NCBI GenBank assembly: GCA_007134405.1
Contig: SLKW01000039.1
Location: 1-8,160 of the forward strand
Reading direction: 5' to 3'
DNA length: 8,160 nucleotides
Source of the DNA: Paracoccaceae bacterium
GTDB lineage: Bacteria > Pseudomonadota > Alphaproteobacteria > Rhodobacterales > Rhodobacteraceae
Every line of letters begins with the position of its first letter. The stretch's first letter is position 1. Both the position numbers and the translations under genes were made by a program. The notes under the pieces were generated by a model. It saw nothing but the letters and a program-made list of their open reading frames with translations. It made no database searches and was not told where the DNA came from. This document shows positions 6,641 to 8,160 of the stretch, one piece after another.

Positions 6641-6645
6641 CCTCC
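6641..6645 (-). promoter_or_regulatory. Ribosome binding site of the cold-shock gene
   Basis: GGAGG on the minus strand, 5 nt from the ATG at 6635. It decides the start against the longer in-frame option at 6674, which would place this site inside the coding region. Confidence 0.85.
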
Positions 6646-6760
6646 TGCTTTTGATCGCTGTCCACAACACGCAACAGCCCGGCGCAGTCAGTTCAAGATC
6701 GGTCGCGCAGGCGTCGGTAGACAAGTCAGCAGGATCGATAGAGATAACGTCGCGATCGGA

Positions 6761-6789
6761 CTTATGCCCGAAAACACGCCGCAACGCAA
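6761..6789 (-). promoter_or_regulatory. Candidate promoter of the cold-shock gene with long leader
   Basis: On the minus strand TTGCGT (6789-6784), a 17-nt spacer and CATAAG (6766-6761) form a reasonable sigma-70-type promoter. Transcription would start near 6754, giving a leader of about 118 nt. Long structured leaders are common for csp mRNAs. The match is moderate, and other start points in the spacer are possible. Confidence 0.35.
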
Positions 6790-6840
6790 CCGGCCAGTGG
6801 CCCGTTGCACGGCTTCATGCTAAGCTTTTCGACTGAATGC

Positions 6841-6846
6841 AGAGAG
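6841..6846 (+). promoter_or_regulatory. Ribosome binding site deciding the isomerase start
   Basis: AGAGAG lies 5 nt before the ATG at 6852. The alternative in-frame ATG at 6837 has no purine-rich sequence upstream, and the family N-terminus begins with the residues encoded from 6852. Confidence 0.5.
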
Positions 6847-6851
6847 CTGTC

Positions 6852-7472
6852 ATGCAACCCATCGACTTCTGGTTCTCGATCGGCAGCACCTATACCTACC
6901 TCAGCGTCATGCGTCTGCCCGAAGTCGTGCGTCTGACCGGGCAGCCGTTTCGGTGGCGCCCGTTTGACGTGCGCCGCGTCATGCTCGAGCAGAACAACAT
7001 CCCGTTCCGCGACAAGCCGGTGAAACTCGCGTACATGTGGCGCGACCTTGATCGGCGCGCCGCGGCGCGGGGCCTCGCCCCCTCCATCCCTGCCCCGTAT
7101 CCGCTGGCAAATCTGACCTTTGCTAACGAGGTGGCGCTCCTCGGGATGCGCGAGGGCTGGGGGGAGGCCTATGTGACCGAGACATATCGGCGCTGGTTCG
7201 AGCGGGGCGAGGCCGCTGGCGACACCGCCAATCTCTCAGGCGCCCTGCTCGCGATCGGGCAAGACCCGGAACGGGTGCGCCGCGCCGCAAGTCGGTCCGA
7301 GATCGCCCAGGCATTGGCGACCGAGACCGACACGGCCCGCGATCTTGGCGTCTTCGGGTCACCCAGCTTCGTTGTCGCCGGCGAGGTGGTCTGGGGTGAC
7401 GACCGGCTCGAGGATGCGCTCGACTGGGCGCGCGTCGGCGCGATCCGGCATCTGGCGGGCGAGGCGCACTAA
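6852..7472 (+). CDS. 2-hydroxychromene-2-carboxylate isomerase family protein (DsbA superfamily)
   Basis: A 206-aa thioredoxin-fold protein of the DsbA / kappa-class glutathione transferase group, close to HCCA isomerase (NahD), a glutathione-dependent enzyme of naphthalene breakdown. The start IDFWFSIGSTYTYLS (4-18) corresponds to the family's first strand and its catalytic Ser region. There is no CxxC pair, so it is not a disulfide oxidase. The helical insert contains WRPFDVRRVM (35-44) and the central helices run from about 88 to 160. DLGVFGSPSFVVAGEVVWG (164-182) carries the cis-Pro (171) of the thioredoxin fold, and WGDDRLEDAL (181-190) is a family ending. No naphthalene pathway genes are nearby, so a role in glutathione-dependent handling of another aromatic or thiol compound is as likely. 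I prefer the start at 6852 to 6837. The cytoplasmic location is inferred from the lack of a signal peptide. Confidence 0.9.
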   Translation: MQPIDFWFSIGSTYTYLSVMRLPEVVRLTGQPFRWRPFDVRRVMLEQNNIPFRDKPVKLAYMWRDLDRRAAARGLAPSIPAPYPLANLTFANEVALLGMREGWGEAYVTETYRRWFERGEAAGDTANLSGALLAIGQDPERVRRAASRSEIAQALATETDTARDLGVFGSPSFVVAGEVVWGDDRLEDALDWARVGAIRHLAGEAH

Positions 7473-7502
7473 CACTTTGTCAACCGCTCTCGTCGCAGGG
7501 TG

Positions 7503-7525
7503 CGCGGGTACCACTCGGGCCCGCG
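7503..7525 (+). other. Hairpin abutting the transglycosylase start codon
   Basis: CGCGGG (7503-7508) and CCCGCG (7520-7525) form a perfect 6-bp stem around an 11-nt loop, ending exactly at the base before the ATG at 7526. No Shine-Dalgarno is visible in this 53-bp gap. If the stem forms in mRNA it could limit translation initiation. Confidence 0.35.
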
Positions 7526-8160
7526 ATGAAGAACTCTCGCCCCTTGCTGCTGTTCTGTCTGATTCTGGCGCTCGCTGCGCCGGCAGCGCACGCGCGTCCG
7601 GAACTGTGCGAGGAAGCCGCGCGGCGCGCCAGCGCCGAGACCGGCGTGCCGGTCGATGTGCTGCACGCGATCAGCCTGACCGAAACGGGACGCCCCCATA
7701 AGGGGGTGATGCGACCGTGGCCTTGGGCGGCCAATATCGACGGGCAAGGGTTCTGGTTCGACGGCCCCGAGGCCGCAATGTCCTTTGCACGCGAGCAACT
7801 GGCCCGCGGGCGCCGCAGCTTCGATCTGGGATGTTTCCAGATCAACTGGCGCTGGCATGGCGAGCATTTCGCCTCACCCCATTCATTGCTCGATCCTTTG
7901 GAGAGTGCGCGCTACGCGGCGCGGTTTCTGGGCCGGCTCTATGACGAACTGGGCAGCTGGGAGGCCGCGGCGGGAGCCTATCATTCGCGGACCCCGGCCT
8001 TGGCGGAACGCTATCGCGCGCGCTTCGCGCGCTTTCGGCAGGGACTGACACAAGGGTCGGCAGCGATGCAACTGGCGGCGGCGATGCCGGAACTCCCGCC
8101 CGTCCCGGGGCGGGTGACTGCCGGGCCCAGGGTGAACGCTTTTCCGTTTCTCAAGCTCGA
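7526..8160 (+). CDS. Secreted lytic transglycosylase (SLT domain), C-terminus cut by window edge
   Basis: An open frame of 211 codons runs off the right edge. The product is a periplasmic lytic murein transglycosylase, which cleaves the MurNAc-GlcNAc bond of peptidoglycan to form a 1,6-anhydro end. Residues 1-23 are a Sec signal peptide (MKNSR, then a Leu/Ala core, AHA at 21-23). The goose-lysozyme-like SLT fold follows: the catalytic Glu is in SLTETGR (Glu53), the second motif is DLGCFQINWRWHG (100-112) and the third is AAAGAYHS (147-154). Between the first two lies a Trp-rich WPWAANIDGQGFWF segment (65-78). After about residue 172 comes a less ordered, Pro-rich stretch. The ATG at 7526 lacks a clear ribosome site, but it is the only start giving a signal peptide. 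It follows the isomerase gene by 53 bp on the same strand; the functions look unrelated. Confidence 0.88.
   Translation, partial: MKNSRPLLLFCLILALAAPAAHARPELCEEAARRASAETGVPVDVLHAISLTETGRPHKGVMRPWPWAANIDGQGFWFDGPEAAMSFAREQLARGRRSFDLGCFQINWRWHGEHFASPHSLLDPLESARYAARFLGRLYDELGSWEAAAGAYHSRTPALAERYRARFARFRQGLTQGSAAMQLAAAMPELPPVPGRVTAGPRVNAFPFLKL

Noticed and set aside
1..8160. tRNA/rRNA genes, CRISPR arrays, insertion sequences, phage or defence genes
   Set aside because: No long repeats, transposase-like motifs, repeat-spacer pattern or cloverleaf-type sequence was seen; gene density and codon bias are uniform and housekeeping in character.

Overview
The window looks like a high-GC alphaproteobacterial chromosome, most probably from the Rhodobacterales. 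Three things point there: strong G/C bias at third codon positions, a dnaK promoter that matches the alphaproteobacterial heat-shock sigma factor (RpoH) consensus, and a divergent isoaspartate-methyltransferase-like gene directly upstream of a tolC-type gene, an arrangement I recall from that order. I see no sign of a plasmid, phage, transposon, CRISPR array or RNA gene. All eight protein genes have recognisable families.

Left part (1-4885, all minus strand). Read in the direction of transcription, from right to left, this holds a TolC-family outer-membrane channel (3470-4885), an AEC-family permease (2481-3407), then the heat-shock pair dnaK (384-2300) and dnaJ (5' part only, cut by the left edge). 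dnaK has its own predicted RpoH promoter at 2415-2443 and a roughly 110-nt leader. A GC-rich hairpin sits between dnaK and dnaJ and may set their ratio. The methyltransferase-like gene (4949-5602) lies just upstream of tolC and is probably co-transcribed with it.

Middle (5603-6635). A 373-bp divergent spacer, containing a perfect 16-bp palindrome, separates the methyltransferase gene from mscL (5976-6374, plus strand), the large-conductance mechanosensitive channel. mscL converges on a cold-shock protein gene (6429-6635, minus strand), and the two share one two-way terminator hairpin.

Right part (6636-8160, plus strand). A divergent spacer holds the long cold-shock mRNA leader. It is followed by a DsbA-superfamily 2-hydroxychromene-2-carboxylate isomerase (6852-7472) and a secreted lytic transglycosylase (7526 to beyond the right edge).

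Many genes concern stress and the cell envelope: protein folding (DnaK/DnaJ), cold shock (CSP), osmotic down-shock (MscL), export (TolC) and murein turnover (SLT). They look like independent housekeeping units rather than one pathway. I found no convincing new multi-gene system. The points worth a second look are regulatory (palindrome, RpoH promoter, mRNA leaders, hairpins) and the methyltransferase, which lacks the usual PIMT substrate-site motif.
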